From the NCBI GenBank assembly GCA_964017195.1, contig OZ024890.1, forward strand, positions 65,453,367 to 65,517,366: a stretch of DNA of 64,000 nucleotides, given 5' to 3'. This document shows positions 12,284 through 24,250 of the stretch, in pieces; within the stretch, counting starts at the first letter, position 1; every line of letters starts with the position of its first letter. This DNA comes from Siderastrea radians (Eukaryota > Cnidaria > Anthozoa > Scleractinia > Rhizangiidae). Position numbers and translations under genes: made by a program. Below the pieces are notes generated by a model, which saw only the letters and a list, made by a program, of their open reading frames with translations, was not told the DNA's origin and did not search any database.

Positions 12284-12504
12284 GGGCAAATAATCTTCAG
12301 CCGAACGGAATATAACTTTGAACAAACCTCGCTATTTGTCCAGACAACCCTGTAATCTGTCTGCCATCTCAGTAAACTGAAACGGAGTCGATGTTATCGT
12401 GAGTGTTGACAAAGGCTTGTCTACTATTGCCAGATTGTTGACAGGTATCCAAAAAAGGGCCAATCAGAGTTTTGCGCCTTGGAATGTGCACGCTTAATTC
12501 AAAC

Positions 12505-12635
12505 TCCCTGCATTTGCCTGTAGTCTCTAATTTTCGGCCCTCCCTTCGCGTCGCGTCTCCTCGAAAATTCGCGCGTGTGTGTATTTCGTCCGCCCCACAA
12601 TCGCCATCGCCAAAATTAGAGACTACTCGCAGTCT
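12505..12635 (-). mobile_element. MITE copy B, inverted relative to copy A
   Basis: Reverse complement of the element at 10801-10931. The same ends and core are present (tagtctctaatttt at 12521; gactactcgcagtct near 12621), with scattered substitutions. Confidence 0.75.
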
Positions 12636-14420
12636 ACCTTACTTTCTACTCCTGATAGAGTGGGGGCTATACAAACAAGACACCATCTTTTAAGGTGGGG
12701 GGAGGGGGGTACACGAAGAGACCACCTGTCCTTTTGCGGAATGGTGGGTCCTGTCTGAGTACAATAGTTTTGACCATTTCCCTAACAGCCTGGCATTCTA
12801 CATGACAAAAATAACTTGGGTAAAGGTAACACCAGTATACAGTCTGAACTTGAAAAAAAAAACATGTATAGTAATGAAACGACGTAACGTCAGCTTTTGA
12901 ATTTCATTACGGTTCTTTACCTATTTTAATAGGTAAAACTTAGTTGATAAATCCAAAAATGCTACATAGTCATAAAATAAACATCCTGAAGAATAATTCA
13001 AGTGGTATTTTGATTTTAAAATAAGCTAACTAGTATTTACAAAGCAACAGCAAAGGGTACATTGTCTGGTCTATTCTGGAATAACATTGAGTGTTTCCTG
13101 CTAGTCTGGCTACACGTGGTTTCGGTGACCTAAGCAAAATTCCTACTCAGAGACAAGTGAAAAGTTTGTCATTATTTTTGTACCAGCCATTTGTGACCGC
13201 GAATTCGTTTAGAAAGGCATAGGTCGCACCAGAGCGAATTCTGTTTGTTTTACCAAAAATTGGGTCAACATTGGAGTTTTTCCTAATGCGACCCCTTCGA
13301 GCAAATTTTTCCAAAATTTGCCAGAGGACCAAAAAGTTCAAAGATGCCAAAGTGTATGGGTGGCGCAGGCAGATTTTTCCAAAATCGCCCAAAGAAAACA
13401 AAAATCCATTAAAAATGTCAACTGCGTGTTTATTCAAGGAAAGTGATGCACAGCTACACAGCTATCATTGTTAACATAGGCGTTTTATCAATGTTTACAC
13501 AAGACTTTAGCCTTGCCAGGTAGGTTCATGTGCGACTGAACACAAACCAAAAAAATATTGGTCAGTGCCAATTTTTTGGGTCAAAATCGGACCGACCGAA
13601 AAAAAAATTTGCTCTAGTGCGACCCTCCCCCCCCAAAGTTAGACAGCGGGCAAAAATTAAATTGGGCGATGTATAAGCTCACAAACTCGGCATTGTATGC
13701 AAAATTAATTAATAGTGGGTATGTTTGGAGTGTTTCTTTTTTATTCGTCTTCGATTCTTCCGTTAAGGTCGCGATATCTGCCCTTTCGCATCAAAGAATT
13801 TAAAATATTGTCTGTTGCAAAGTCATTCACAATACACACGGACTAATTGGGAAGAGAACTACCCTGACCCTAATTTAAAATAATGATTTCTATAATTCTT
13901 ATAAGAAACGTCTTTGAAAGGAGCAAACATAACACATCTGTCTGTTAATACAAAATCCATGTACAGGTGTACCCTTCCTAATCTAGCTCTCAATGCTGCT
14001 GAGAAACCGAGTATTTCTTTTCTTTTTCTTGTTTAGTTATCTTTTGTACAGAAGGCTGAGATTTCTTGGGTGTGCATCATGGCGCACTGACTGTCCTATA
14101 TAGGCTTAGATGACAGGGTTAAGAAAAGTGCATAACATCCCTTAGTGCAAGTAACATAATCATTTATTTAGTGGTGTGGTGGGTAGCGTATTGGACTTTC
14201 TATCGGAAGCTCAACTAATATTAAACTTTACCTAACTCACTTACAGTGTGTAACTCTGATCTTCATTCTATCAACATATTTTCCATGAATCCTCTTGGTT
14301 CCAACCTCACCAGTTCACAGTCCTGGGTGTTTTAGTGATCTCAAAATTCAACTAATTTAAATGTAATCCCTTGGCAAACATGTCTACTTTGCCCTTGAGA
14401 GCATGCTTGGCAAACCAAGG
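12636..14420. other. Intergenic, no gene supported
   Basis: AT-rich spacer. A 40-bp piece near 14172-14212 (gtggtgtggtgggtagcg) resembles the head of the SINE at 9946 and may be a short fragment of it. Nothing else could be supported. Confidence 0.35.
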
Positions 14421-14449
14421 ATAGGTAGGTAGGTAGGTAGGTAGATAGG
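14421..14449. repeat. (TAGG)n microsatellite
   Basis: Six to seven TAGG/TAGA units. Confidence 0.9.
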
Positions 14450-15259
14450 AGAACTTTATTTAGACAGGTTAGTCAGTCCAGCAGCAAGGCTGGTATTCAG
14501 TGGGGCTCTGCGTAAGTAACCGCAACAAACCGCAAGAGTAATTAGCTGAAAGCCGGTTTTGATCACGAAACGAGTCGGTGGCTTTTGCGTCCACGATAAA
14601 TTCTCAGTTTCAACGCCGATTAACAAACACTCTGAAGTTGTTATTCTTTTTCTATTTCAGAGTTTATGCATAAGCAAAGAATAACTATAAAGGACATTTC
14701 ACTGAAAAGAGATAAATAATCGAACAGACATGGCTAGACAGCGCGTCTGGGAGCAGAATAATTGTATTCAGTTTTTGATTTTTTAAAAAACGACCTCTTC
14801 GGTGTTGTCAGTTATAATCATTTTTAGGTTTCAGCCTATTCCTTGTTTGACCAAAACAGTTTACTGAATAAACTTTGCAAAAGTTTCCCTTTACCTTACT
14901 TTGGTGCGGAGAACAGTGCATGAAGCTCATTCACGGCAAAACCGATCTTCCGTCCAAGATGTCACGCAAGCCGTTAGCCTGGCCCTAAATCAGGCCAAAA
15001 CATCACGTAGTATGCCCGAGGACACTGTCCAATGTGTTTATATGTCAGCAACACAGTGACCTGTGCTTGTGACCTGTGGAATGTGACCGCTGTAAAATAT
15101 ATCTCTAGCTCCCTGACTGCAAAAATAGACCCTTCCACGGTTTTTTCAACTTTTGACAAGGACCAGTGAGCGAAAATTTATCGCCACTGCTAGAAAGAGC
15201 GCCTTAAAATTAGTAAACTTGCCGAGTTTATTTATTTATTTATTTATTTATTTAGTTCG
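14450..15259. other. Intergenic flank of the BEL/Pao element
   Basis: Non-coding. It ends in a (TTTA)n run at about 15228-15254 directly before the 5' LTR. A segment at 15128-15168 reappears in inverted orientation at 21708-21750 on the other side of the retroelement. Confidence 0.45.
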
Positions 15260-15558
15260 TGTATTACTGAATATGTAATTTATATAGCGCAAGCTAATTA
15301 AGGCCGCAACTTTCGAGCATTTCGTAATTAGTATAATACGATGACGTCATAGATGTAATTTACAACTTTACGACTTGCTAGTCAGAAGAACTGTGAGACG
15401 CCACTGGGTAAATGTATTTCTTTCATTTGAATTAACATTTGCCTTTCACTTACCAACACTACTCTGTAATTTAGATTTTGAACGTCTACACTTCCTGCGA
15501 TGATTTTTAAATAAAAGGAGTCGTTTAAAACCGTGGATAATCTCCAACTAGCAACACA
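15260..15558 (+). repeat. 5' LTR of the BEL/Pao element
   Basis: 299 bp, TG...CA ends. Compared by eye with the 3' LTR there are 11 substitutions and no indels (about 3.7%). An AATAAA-like signal (aaataaaag) lies near 15510. The primer-binding site is not certain; TGGTGGTCTGC at 15570 is a candidate. Confidence 0.95.
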
Positions 15559-15609
15559 TTCAAAATCCATGGTGGTCTGCTACAAAGCGACAACTGGATT
15601 ATACTGAAG

Positions 15610-16377
15610 ATGTTTGAGAACACAGCTGCAATCGAAAAAGCCAAAGGCAAGCGTACAACAGCTAAAGGACGATTTACAAGAAAGAGGAACTTCCTCATCA
15701 AGTCAATAGAAAACGATCAAGGAATTGAACCAGTTGAAACAAATTATGCAAAACTCGCTGAAGCGTATGATGAACTAGAGGGTAAGCATGAAACCTGTAT
15801 TGACCTATTGCCGGATGAACAGTCCGAAGAAGCAGAAGCGTGGATGACAGAAGTCCAAGAGAAATTTAATGATGCGACTAATCGCAAAATCAAATATGTG
15901 GAACAAATCACTTTGAAAGAAAGAACAACACGCGAGGACGCGGAGCGTCAAGAATACATTGACAAAGAACGAACAAGAAGGAACACAGCGCGCGCAATTT
16001 TCGAAGCTTCGTACAAAAGTATTTCGCACGCGCTGCAATCGAAGGAAATTCCTAATTTTGCATTGAGAGATTTACAAACGCAAATAGAAGACGAATTTCG
16101 AGAATGCAAACAATCAAACGCAGAACTGCTACAGTTATTATCCAGAGAATCAGCAGAAGCTGAAATGAATTGGATCGCCACAATCCAAACATGTTATCAT
16201 GAAATAAAGGAGAAAATAGTAGTAAGCTACACTAATGTAGAAGAAGCTAAGGGAACAAAACAGGAGTTTACCGCCTCAGCTTCGTTTCTAAAACTGGAAA
16301 AGGTACGAATGCCTCAATTTGACGGAGAACTGCGCAAGTATCCGCAATTAAGTTATGACCCAGACGCGAAAGAGTGA
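15610..16377 (+). pseudogene. gag: BEL/Pao gag, N-terminal part
   Basis: A 255-codon frame, Lys/Glu-rich and probably coiled-coil, starting 52 bp after the 5' LTR. It ends with RMPQFDGELRKYPQ, the start of the DUF1759 region of BEL/Pao Gag. The frame then shifts and stops at 16375-16377; the rest of the DUF1759 region continues in another frame from 16355, so a small deletion or indel lies at about 16340-16360. Confidence 0.85.
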
Positions 16378-17503
16378 CGCAGCAAACGTCCTACGCACCT
16401 GTCTTGATGGGGAGCCAGCGAGACTGGTGAACAGCGTCGACGACGACATAGACGAGATGTGGCAACATTTAGACGAGAAATATGGAGACCCAGCCAAAGT
16501 CGCCGATGTTATCATTGATGGAATAAAGCGATTTAGAATGCTCAGAGAAGGAGAAGACAAACGCTTTATCGACTTTGTAACGCTCATAGAGGATGGTTAT
16601 AGAGACCTAAAGAGACTTGGCTTGGAAACAGAGATCACAACCACAAGTTCGGTCAGCGTAATGGAGAAAGCACTCCCGGCAGATATAAAAAGAAAATGGT
16701 CCGAGCTGGTAAGCTCTCGTGACAGCCCGGTTGATAAAAGCAACAAATTTCCAAGTCTTCTCGACTTTCTGCAAAGTCAAAGAAGTGCTATTGAATACGA
16801 GAGTGCTACACTCCGAGTAACTACTAGCAACCCATATCACAAAGGCGCAGCACACTACACGGGAAGTATTACAGAGGAAAAGGAGGAAAATAGCAAAGAA
16901 CCCAGACCAAATTGCCTGATTCACGATAACGGTAGGCACTGGACCTCTAATTGGCGACTTTATCAAGCTGAGACGATTGATGAAAAGAAGAATTTTCTCA
17001 AAGAAAAGCGAGCATGCTGGTCCTGTCTTAAGCCTGGCCACAGGCAGCGTATTTGTAGAATGAAAAGAGATTGTAGCGTGAATGGCTGCACAAAAAGACA
17101 TCATCCATCAATTCACGAAAACAATGAAAGCACATCCCAACAAGCTATTGCCTCCGCAAACAATGAAAGTACACCCCAGCAAGCTACTGCGTCAGCAAAT
17201 GTTTCCAACAACTCAAGCATCGATACATGTCTCCTACAGGTACAGAGAGTAGAGACCAAGAAAGGGACAGCTAATGTAATGTGGGACAACGCAGCCTCGC
17301 TTTGCTTTATAACCAACGCCAAAGCGAAACAAGAAAAACTCAAAGGAGTCAAAGTGAATCTTTCGATCATGAAAATAGGAGGACAAAACGAGAAAATTGA
17401 AACAATGAAATACAAGCTACCGCTTCTGCGGACAAGCAAGGTCACGCCGTTGAGTTTGAAGTGTATGGCATCACCAAAATCACCTCTGACATCGAGCACG
17501 TAA
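16355..17503 (+). pseudogene. BEL/Pao Gag C-terminal region, zinc knuckles and protease start
   Basis: Continues the DUF1759 region (LRTCLDGEPARLVNSVDDDI, then YGDPAKVADVI). Next come zinc-knuckle cysteines (CWSCLKPGHRQRIC, then CSVNGCTKRHH) at about 17014-17106. A retropepsin-like start (MWDNAASLCFI) follows near 17280. The catalytic triplet context is DNAAS, where D-[ST/N]-G-[AS] is normal, so the glycine is lost. The frame stops at 17503. Confidence 0.85.
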
Positions 17504-17552
17504 ACGTAGAAAGCATCGCCCACCTATTTAGAACGTCACAAAGGATGAATTA

Positions 17553-17879
17553 GCACGACCCGCTGGTCCAGTTGATGTATTAGTTGGATATGAATACGCC
17601 GCTTATCACCCTGAAAGGGAACAAAATATTGGTCATCTTGTACTACTGAAAAATCGCTTTGGGAGATGTGTTGGAGGAACTCACCCACTACTTAAAGAAG
17701 TGTACATGTCTCATAATCTTGGAAACGCGAAAGTCAACACGATTGTAGGCAAGGTCAACATCGAAGATTTTTACACTATCGAGGCCCTTGGTGTACAGTG
17801 TGCGGGGGATGCAAGTGTGGAAAACGCTCCTTGGGCGCTAAAGATTATACCATACTGGAAGAAAGGGAACTGGAATTGA
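17553..17879 (+). pseudogene. BEL/Pao protease C-terminal region
   Basis: This stretch, in a third frame, reads DVLVGYEYAAYHP and NRFGRCVGGTHP, which is typical of the DUF1758 aspartic-protease region between Gag and RT in BEL/Pao. It ends at a TGA at 17877-17879 while the RT continues in the 17798 frame. Confidence 0.7.
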
Positions 17880-18457
17880 TTGAGCGCAATTTAACTTTCA
17901 ACAGTGAAGACAGCACATGGACCGTTGAATATCCTTGGATAAAGGACCCCAACGATCTTCCTGACAACCGGAAAGTAGCGATGACAAAATTAGCTGCTAC
18001 CGAGCGACGACTGAGAAAAAACGCAGATCACGCGAAAGTGTATGACGAACAGATAAAGGACATGATGGCAAGAAATGTGGCAAGGAAACTCTCAAAAGAA
18101 GAATTGACAAACTACACAGGTCCTACGCATTACATTGCTTATCACGAAGTGCTCAAGCCAGAATCCAAATCGACTCCTGTCCGTATAGTTTTCAACAGCA
18201 GCGCAAACTATATGGGACACGTCTTAAACGAGTATTGGGCAAAGGGTACCGACTTGCTCAACAACTTGTTAGGAGTCCTGATACGTTTCCGAGAAAACAG
18301 AGTTGCTTTTATAGGAGACATTAAGAAGATGTACCACAGCGTGAAAACGTCGGAGTTAGACCAACATACTCACCGATTTCTATGGCGTGACATGGATAGC
18401 ACGAGAGAACACGATCGCCACTATAGCATTGAGAAAAACGGCAGAGATGATGCGTAA
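17798..18457 (+). pseudogene. BEL/Pao reverse transcriptase, N-terminal half
   Basis: Contains the fingers motif TPVRIVFNSSA and the palm motif A (AFIGDIKKMYHSV, catalytic Asp in GDI). After HRFLWRDMDSTRE the sequence jumps directly to what should lie downstream of motif B, and the frame is lost. The expected GD-x-PSG segment of motif B is absent, so the enzyme would be dead even without the frameshift. Confidence 0.9.
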
Positions 18458-19349
18458 TGAATACCCAGAAGCAGCAGACATAATCCAAAACAACACTTAC
18501 ATGGACGATATAATCGAAAGCAAAGATAACATTACAATGGCCCGTGAGCTCAGCCAAGACATAGAGAAAGCTATCGTCAAAGGAGGATTTCAAGTCAAAG
18601 AGTGGATATTCTCGGGAGATATTAGCAAGCAAGAAGAAACAATCATGGTACAGAAACGACATACATCAACAGAAAAGATACTTGGGATCAAATGGAGTCC
18701 ATGTGAAGATCAGTTATGTTTTGAAGTCAAGATCAAATTCTCACCGAAACGAAAGATAACTGCTTTGCAAACAAACAACACAACCACTGAAATCCCTCCT
18801 CAACAACTCACAAAGAGGATGATTCTCTCACAGATCAATAGTGTGTACGATCCTCTTGGACTAACTGGACCGTTCACTGTAAAAGCGAAAATTCTAATGC
18901 GGCACTTGTGGGGAAGTGATCAGAAGCTAGACTGGGATGATCCCATTCATGAACAGAATAGAAAGAACTGGATTACTTTCTTTAAAGATTTGCAAGATAT
19001 GGGCCAAATACGATTCATGGGATGTATGAAGCCATCAGATGCAATTGGAGAACCTATTCTCATAGTATTTAGTGATGCATCTCAAGACGCATATGCTGCA
19101 TGCGCATACGTTCGATGGAAACTACAAAATGGTCAATTTGAAAGTAACTTGATTTTATCTAAGAATCGCCTGGCACCAATCAAAAAAATATCTACCGATC
19201 GTATCGAACTATGTGGAGCGGTATTGAATAAACGCCTCAAGACCTTCATAGAGAAAGAATGTAGGTACCGATTTCAACGAATTTATCACATCGTTGACTC
19301 ACAAATAGTACATGCATGCTATGATACAGAAAAATTCCTACGGACTTAA
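18387..19349 (+). pseudogene. BEL/Pao RT C-terminal half and RNase H
   Basis: Opens with IATIALRKTAEMMRNEYPEA, then the catalytic NTYMDDIIES (YMDD at 18498-18509). The connection region follows (SVYDPLGLTGPFTVKAK) and then RNase H motifs FSDAS, RIELCGAVL and IVDSQIV, carrying the D, E and D residues. The frame ends at 19349 within RNase H. Confidence 0.9.
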
Positions 19350-19653
19350 CACATTCGCTGCCACAAGAATAGGAGAAATACAAGAAGGAACAAGCCAAAC
19401 CGATTGGTACTGGGTAGAGAGCGAACACAACATCGCTGATTGTCTCACGAGAGGTAAGAAGCCTAGCGATATCGGGCTCGAAAGCATATGGCAGAAAGGA
19501 CCCGAATTCCTAAAACAACCAGAAGACGAGTGGCCAATAACTCGCAATTATTTAGAACCACAACTACCAGAACGAGTCAAGACGGCGATGGCTACAAATA
19601 TCAAAAGATTTCAAGATACCCTTGCAGGAAGAATTGACATCACCAAGTACTAA
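19312..19653 (+). pseudogene. BEL/Pao RNase H C-terminus and linker
   Basis: In a new frame it continues with ATRIGEIQEGT and SEHNIADCLTRGK, the last Asp-containing RNase H motif, and a linker ending before the integrase. It overlaps the previous frame by about 40 bp, which points to a small indel near 19340. Confidence 0.85.
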
Positions 19654-19674
19654 AATTATAACAAGCTATTAAGA

Positions 19675-21120
19675 GTGACGGCAAGAATTTTGAAAATCTA
19701 CGACAGAAACCCCAAATCATCTCTAAAAAACGCGACAAGCGAACTCACCCCACATGATGTGGAAAAGGCTGAATTGTTCTGGGTCCGCGAAGCTCAACAG
19801 AACATGGGGAAGGATATCGAAAACGGAAAATACAAACGATTATGCCCTAAGATGCGCGAAGATGGTGTATATGTGATCAGAGGACGCAGCGAATTATGGA
19901 TGGCGATGAGCTACAACAAGAGAGAAGTGATACTCCTACCATACGATCAACCATTCTCACGTCTATATATAGAGCATAAACATAGAATAGGGCATCATGG
20001 CGTTTTACCTACAGCCAGCAAAGTACGCACCAGATACTGGATTCCAAAACTCTTGAAACTTGTGAAATCAATCGAGTCCAAATGCGTCTTTTGTAGAAAA
20101 CTTGATAAAAGGGTCAGTGAACGAGTAATGGGCAACCTTCCAACTGATAGACTCAAACCAGCCCCACCTTGGTACAGTACGAGTATCGATCTATTTGGAC
20201 CCTACAGAATTCGAGATGAAATAAAGAAAAGAACAACATCTAAGGCGTATGGAGTGATATTTAATTGTTTAGGGACTAGAGCTGTCTACTTAGATATAGC
20301 AGCAGACTATAGTACAGACAAATTTTTAATGGTACTTAGACGATTCGTGTCACTACATGGTTACCCATCTAAGCTATTCTCAGATAATGGTACCCAACTC
20401 GTTGCAGCAAATAAAGAACTCTCTAACATCACCAAGAATTGGGATTGGAACAATCTAAAAGGTTTTGGCGTAACTGAAGGATTTGAGTGGATCTTTACAT
20501 CCGCAGACGCACCCTGGCAAAACGGAGTTACAGAAGCTCTCATTAGATCTGTAAAACGAGCAATTAATGCTTCCATCGGCGATAGCATTTTAACATACTC
20601 GGAGTTACAAACAGTACTTTACGAAGTCGCCAACTTACTTAATGAGAGACCAATAGGAAGACACCCTACGTCACCTGATGACGGAGCGTATCTTTGCCCG
20701 AATGACATATTGCTTGGCAGAGCCACGTCACGAGTACCAAGTGGCCCCTTTGGCGAGAAAGCGAGCAACAGACAACGGTTCACATTTGTTCAAACATTAA
20801 TCTCTACCTTCTGGAAGAAGTGGACGAGAGATTATTTCCCAAGTTTGCTAATAAGACAGAAATGGCATACTTCCCATAGAAACCTGAAGACAGGAGATGT
20901 TGTCCTAATCCAAGATTCCAATTTAATCAGAGGACAATGGAAGCTCGGCAAAGTCTCAAATACCCATCCAGGAACGGATGGAAAAGTACGCAAAGTCGAC
21001 GTGCAATATAAGAACCTCAATGCAGATGAACCTACTACGAAATATAAAGGCAAAGGCTATGTTACTGTGCAGAGACCTGTACAACGACTGATATTACTTC
21101 TACCTATTGAAGAACAATGA
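19675..21120 (+). pseudogene. BEL/Pao integrase and C-terminal DUF5641-like domain
   Basis: This 481-codon frame is the longest intact piece of the element. It has an H2C2 zinc-binding region (HKHRIGHHG ... KCVFCRK) near 19972-20100. The catalytic DDE follows: Asp in TSIDLFGPY, Asp in LFSDNGTQL and Glu in NGVTEALIRSVK. The C-terminus (RNLKTGDVVLIQDSN, GQWKLGKV) matches the DUF5641 chromatin-facing tail of BEL/Pao integrases. The TGA at 21118-21120 is the natural pol end, 56 bp before the LTR. Confidence 0.92.
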
Positions 21121-21176
21121 GTGAACTCTCAATTTACTTAAATGTACTTACTAAAACCTCATTACAGACAGGGGAG

Positions 21177-21475
21177 TGTATTACTAAATATGTAATTTAT
21201 ATAGCGAAAGCTAATTAAGGCCGCAACTTTCGAACATTTCGTAATTAGTATAATACGATGACGTCATAGATGTAATTTACAACTTTACGACTTGCTAGTC
21301 AGACGAACTGTGAGACGCCACTGGGTAAATGTATTTCTTTCATTTGAATTAACATTTGCCTTTCACTTACTAACACTACTCTGCAATTTAGATTTTGAAC
21401 GTCTACACTCCCTGCGATGATTGTTAAATAAAAGAAGTCGTTTAAAACCGTGGATAATCTTCTACTAGCAACACA
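21177..21475 (+). repeat. 3' LTR of the BEL/Pao element
   Basis: Same length and ends as the 5' LTR. A short polypurine tract (aggggag, 21170-21176) immediately precedes it. Confidence 0.95.
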
Positions 21476-21504
21476 GTTTGATAGAGATATGTCAGAAAAG
21501 AGCG

Positions 21505-21622
21505 AAGATATGGCTCCGCAAAGTCGCGAAATTTTACAGACGTTTGTATGGTGGGGGGCATAAACTTGCCCCCCATCATACAAACGTCTATAAAAGTTTG
21601 CGACTCTGCGAAGCCATATCTT
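21505..21622. repeat. 118-bp hairpin MITE
   Basis: Near-perfect inverted arms: aagatatggctccgca ... gtggggggca against tgccccccatcatac ... gaagccatatctt, with a 6-bp loop. It starts 25 bp after the target duplication of the BEL element. Confidence 0.8.
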
Positions 21623-21859
21623 TGTTAGTTTTCATTCTATCACTTCAAACTTGGCAACTTTACTGATTGTAAGGCGTTCTTTCCAGCGATGCCCATGGAT
21701 TTTCGCTAACTGGTCCATGTGAAAGGTTGAAAAATTCCGTAGAAGGGTCTATTTCGCTGTTGTAACTGATCGTCCTAGTTTAACTCTGCTGTCATTTACT
21801 TGCTGAGGTTCTCGCGAAGAGTACTTTTGGCCGCTACAGACAGAAAAAAACAGGGTTTG

Positions 21860-22060
21860 CTGGCTCATCAGATATTTGCAAACTTTTTAAAAAACTTTAC
21901 TAGTACAAGTAAATAAATTTTTAGTGAAAACTTTACCAGTGAAAATTAAAATTACATAAAATGTGTAATCTTTGCAAGACATTCCATTTATTAGTATTTA
22001 TTTCACTATAAATACTAGTAGATGCGCTTTGCTGCAAGATATTCCATATTCCATTCTTCA
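21860..22060. repeat. AT-rich dispersed repeat, copy 1
   Basis: Shares tttactagtac, accagtgaaaat and ttccatttattagtat segments with 23630-24250 in the same order. It contains an internal palindrome around tttattagtatttatttcac and actataaatactagta. Confidence 0.55.
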
Positions 22061-23629
22061 GTACAGTGTTTCTTACTGGGATTAAACGGAGATCGAGACG
22101 ATAAGGGTGCTGGTTTGGAAATATAGCGCTATAAGGGGGTCATCCGTACACGAACAACATCAGAACAGGCTTTATTCTGTTTATTGTTACGACATATTCA
22201 TATCAGGACTTGAGTACAACCTGTTCTAATGAAATGTCACATTACGACCTCTCCATGCACTCACCATGTGCTGAATCGCAGGATAGTCAGTTTCGATCGC
22301 CATCAATCAATTTATAGCGCAGAGTACGTTTCATATGACTTGTCAACGAAAAACAAACAAACAAACAAAATGAATAATCTCAGTCAAACACAACATTGCA
22401 AGACTCTTAAGATGGCTCAACTCCCGAATTCTAATGGCTAATACTTCACGGGCAAAGCTGGGACGACCTAACCACGTCATCCGTTTACTAGGCATTTGTG
22501 AAACTTTATAAAACAGGGTCAGGGTATGCTATATACTAGTAAATGATCAACTGGGAAAAAGCAAACCAAAGAGAGTAACTCAATAATGGAAAACAGGTAC
22601 AAAAGGGAAGAGACTAGCTAAAATGGATATGCCGGAGGTTTAATTGAGTTAGAGGGATATATGTAGTCCTTCAGTACCTTAGGGCCTGTTTACAGTGAGG
22701 TAGCGTAACCCTTCTGCTCAGCCGAGACAAAGTTGTCCCGGGTTTACAAGCGAGCAATTATCCTACCAGCCGGGACAACACGCTTCAGTTCACTCGATAG
22801 TGATTTTGTTGTTGACGTCATTTCACACAGCAGTTTAGTTTTTAAATTGCACTCGCTGCAATGCCTTTTGACTTCGATATGATAAATGACTTTATTTTTC
22901 AGTTTTTTCGCTTCGTTTATCGAGATTCCGCATGCTTTTATTGATTAATGTGTATTTAACTGGAATTTGCTTTTTCATCTACCATGAAAGAAGACAAAAG
23001 CTCGGCGCACTGTTAAATTTACGGCTACGACCTTTTCCGAGATGATAGGGTAGTTTTTCTTCGGAAAATCATGCTTAAACTTAAAAGATTGTAGAGTGCG
23101 TTTATGATTACATTCGGTCTCCGAAAACTTACGCACTTACCTACAGCCTTCCAAGATTGCCCCTCCTTTTTTTGTATTTTGGCGGTGAGTAGGCGCAGTG
23201 CAATGCCCACAGACCCTAAACACTACAAACAGATGATAAAAACTAAAATAACTCCGAAGAGAGGGGGCACCCTCATACGAGGCCGGCCCGCCAACTCCGC
23301 CTTGGAGTCGAATCCCGCCTCCCAAACTAAAAGACAAAGGATTCGATATACAAACTATTATAAAAGAAAATGACGGGATAATAGTAAAGAAAAGGAGAGG
23401 ACATAAAAGGAATAATAAATAATAAATAAAGCACTAAAAGGCAAGACGAAAAGAGTCACCAGACAAGGTATAGTCGAGGGAAACGAACAAGCCAGTGAGC
23501 GAGAAAATTGAAAATTAACATAGCGCCTAGCTAGAAAATTCGCACAATCAAGCACAATCAAATTCAACGGCTTACGTAAGCGTGCTCCATAATCCTGTTG
23601 TCACTGTACGCTGATGGCGTGAGCAAACT
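22061..23629. other. Intergenic, no gene supported
   Basis: No exon is supported. A patch at about 22683-22800 (gggcctgtttacagtgagg, then gccgggacaacacgc) looks like part of a MITE. A (CAAA)n run lies near 22350. Confidence 0.35.
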
Positions 23630-24250
23630 TGGGAATTCAGATATATACAAAGTTTGTAAAAAAAATTTACTAGTACTGATAAACGAAATTTTTTTTTGCA
23701 AAAAACTACACCAGTGAAAATCAAATGAAGCTATATATTTTTTTAAAAAGGCGTTTACTAATAAATGGGTTTTGTTGCCAAAAAAAAATCGGGCTTTTTG
23801 CAAGAACCAAATACGATAAAAAGCAATGCTGATTCAACGGTAGGGAAACTCTATTTTACCAATATTTCAAAAGGCACAGCCTTTCTTCTTCAGGGTCTCT
23901 CAGGGTCTGTAAGACCCTGAAGAAGAAAGGCTGTGCCTATTGAAATATTGGTAAAATAGAGATTCCCTACCGGTGGTCCATGCAAAGTTTATTGTTTCTT
24001 TTTTGCAAGATAATTTATCAGTATATACTTCACTATTAATACTAATAAATGTGAAATCTTGCAGAAAGGAAAGAATTTTTTTTGCAAGATACTACATTTA
24101 CTCTAATAAATGTGTAATCTTGCAAAAAAAAGAAATCGACTTTTTTGCAAGATATTCCATTTATTAGTATATCGTTCATCTTACTAATAAATCCGCAATC
24201 TTGATATACTTCATCATTAATACTAGTACATGCGCTATCTTGCAAAAAGG
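23630..24250. repeat. AT-rich dispersed repeat, copy 2, with tandem palindromic units
   Basis: Three to four units of tttgcaagata ... catttattagta ... tactaataaatg ... tatcttgcaaa follow each other, each an imperfect palindrome. The region is interrupted at 23839-23971 by a separate hairpin element. Confidence 0.6.
23839..23971. mobile_element. 133-bp hairpin MITE
   Basis: Long arms pair almost perfectly: ggtagggaaactctatttta ... cttcttcagggtct against agaccctgaagaag ... taaaatagagattccctacc. The loop is about 13 bp. Confidence 0.8.

Larger units (their letters stand above)
15260..21475 (+). mobile_element. BEL/Pao LTR retrotransposon, decayed
   Basis: The element is delimited by two 299-bp LTRs with TGTATTAC...ACACA ends. 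It is flanked by a 5-bp target duplication with one mismatch (gttcg at 15255-15259, gttTg at 21476-21480). Gag, protease, RT, RNase H and integrase occur in that order, which with the C-terminal DUF5641-like domain is typical of BEL/Pao. No env-like frame follows the integrase. The coding region is split over several frames, so this copy cannot be autonomous. Confidence 0.93.
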
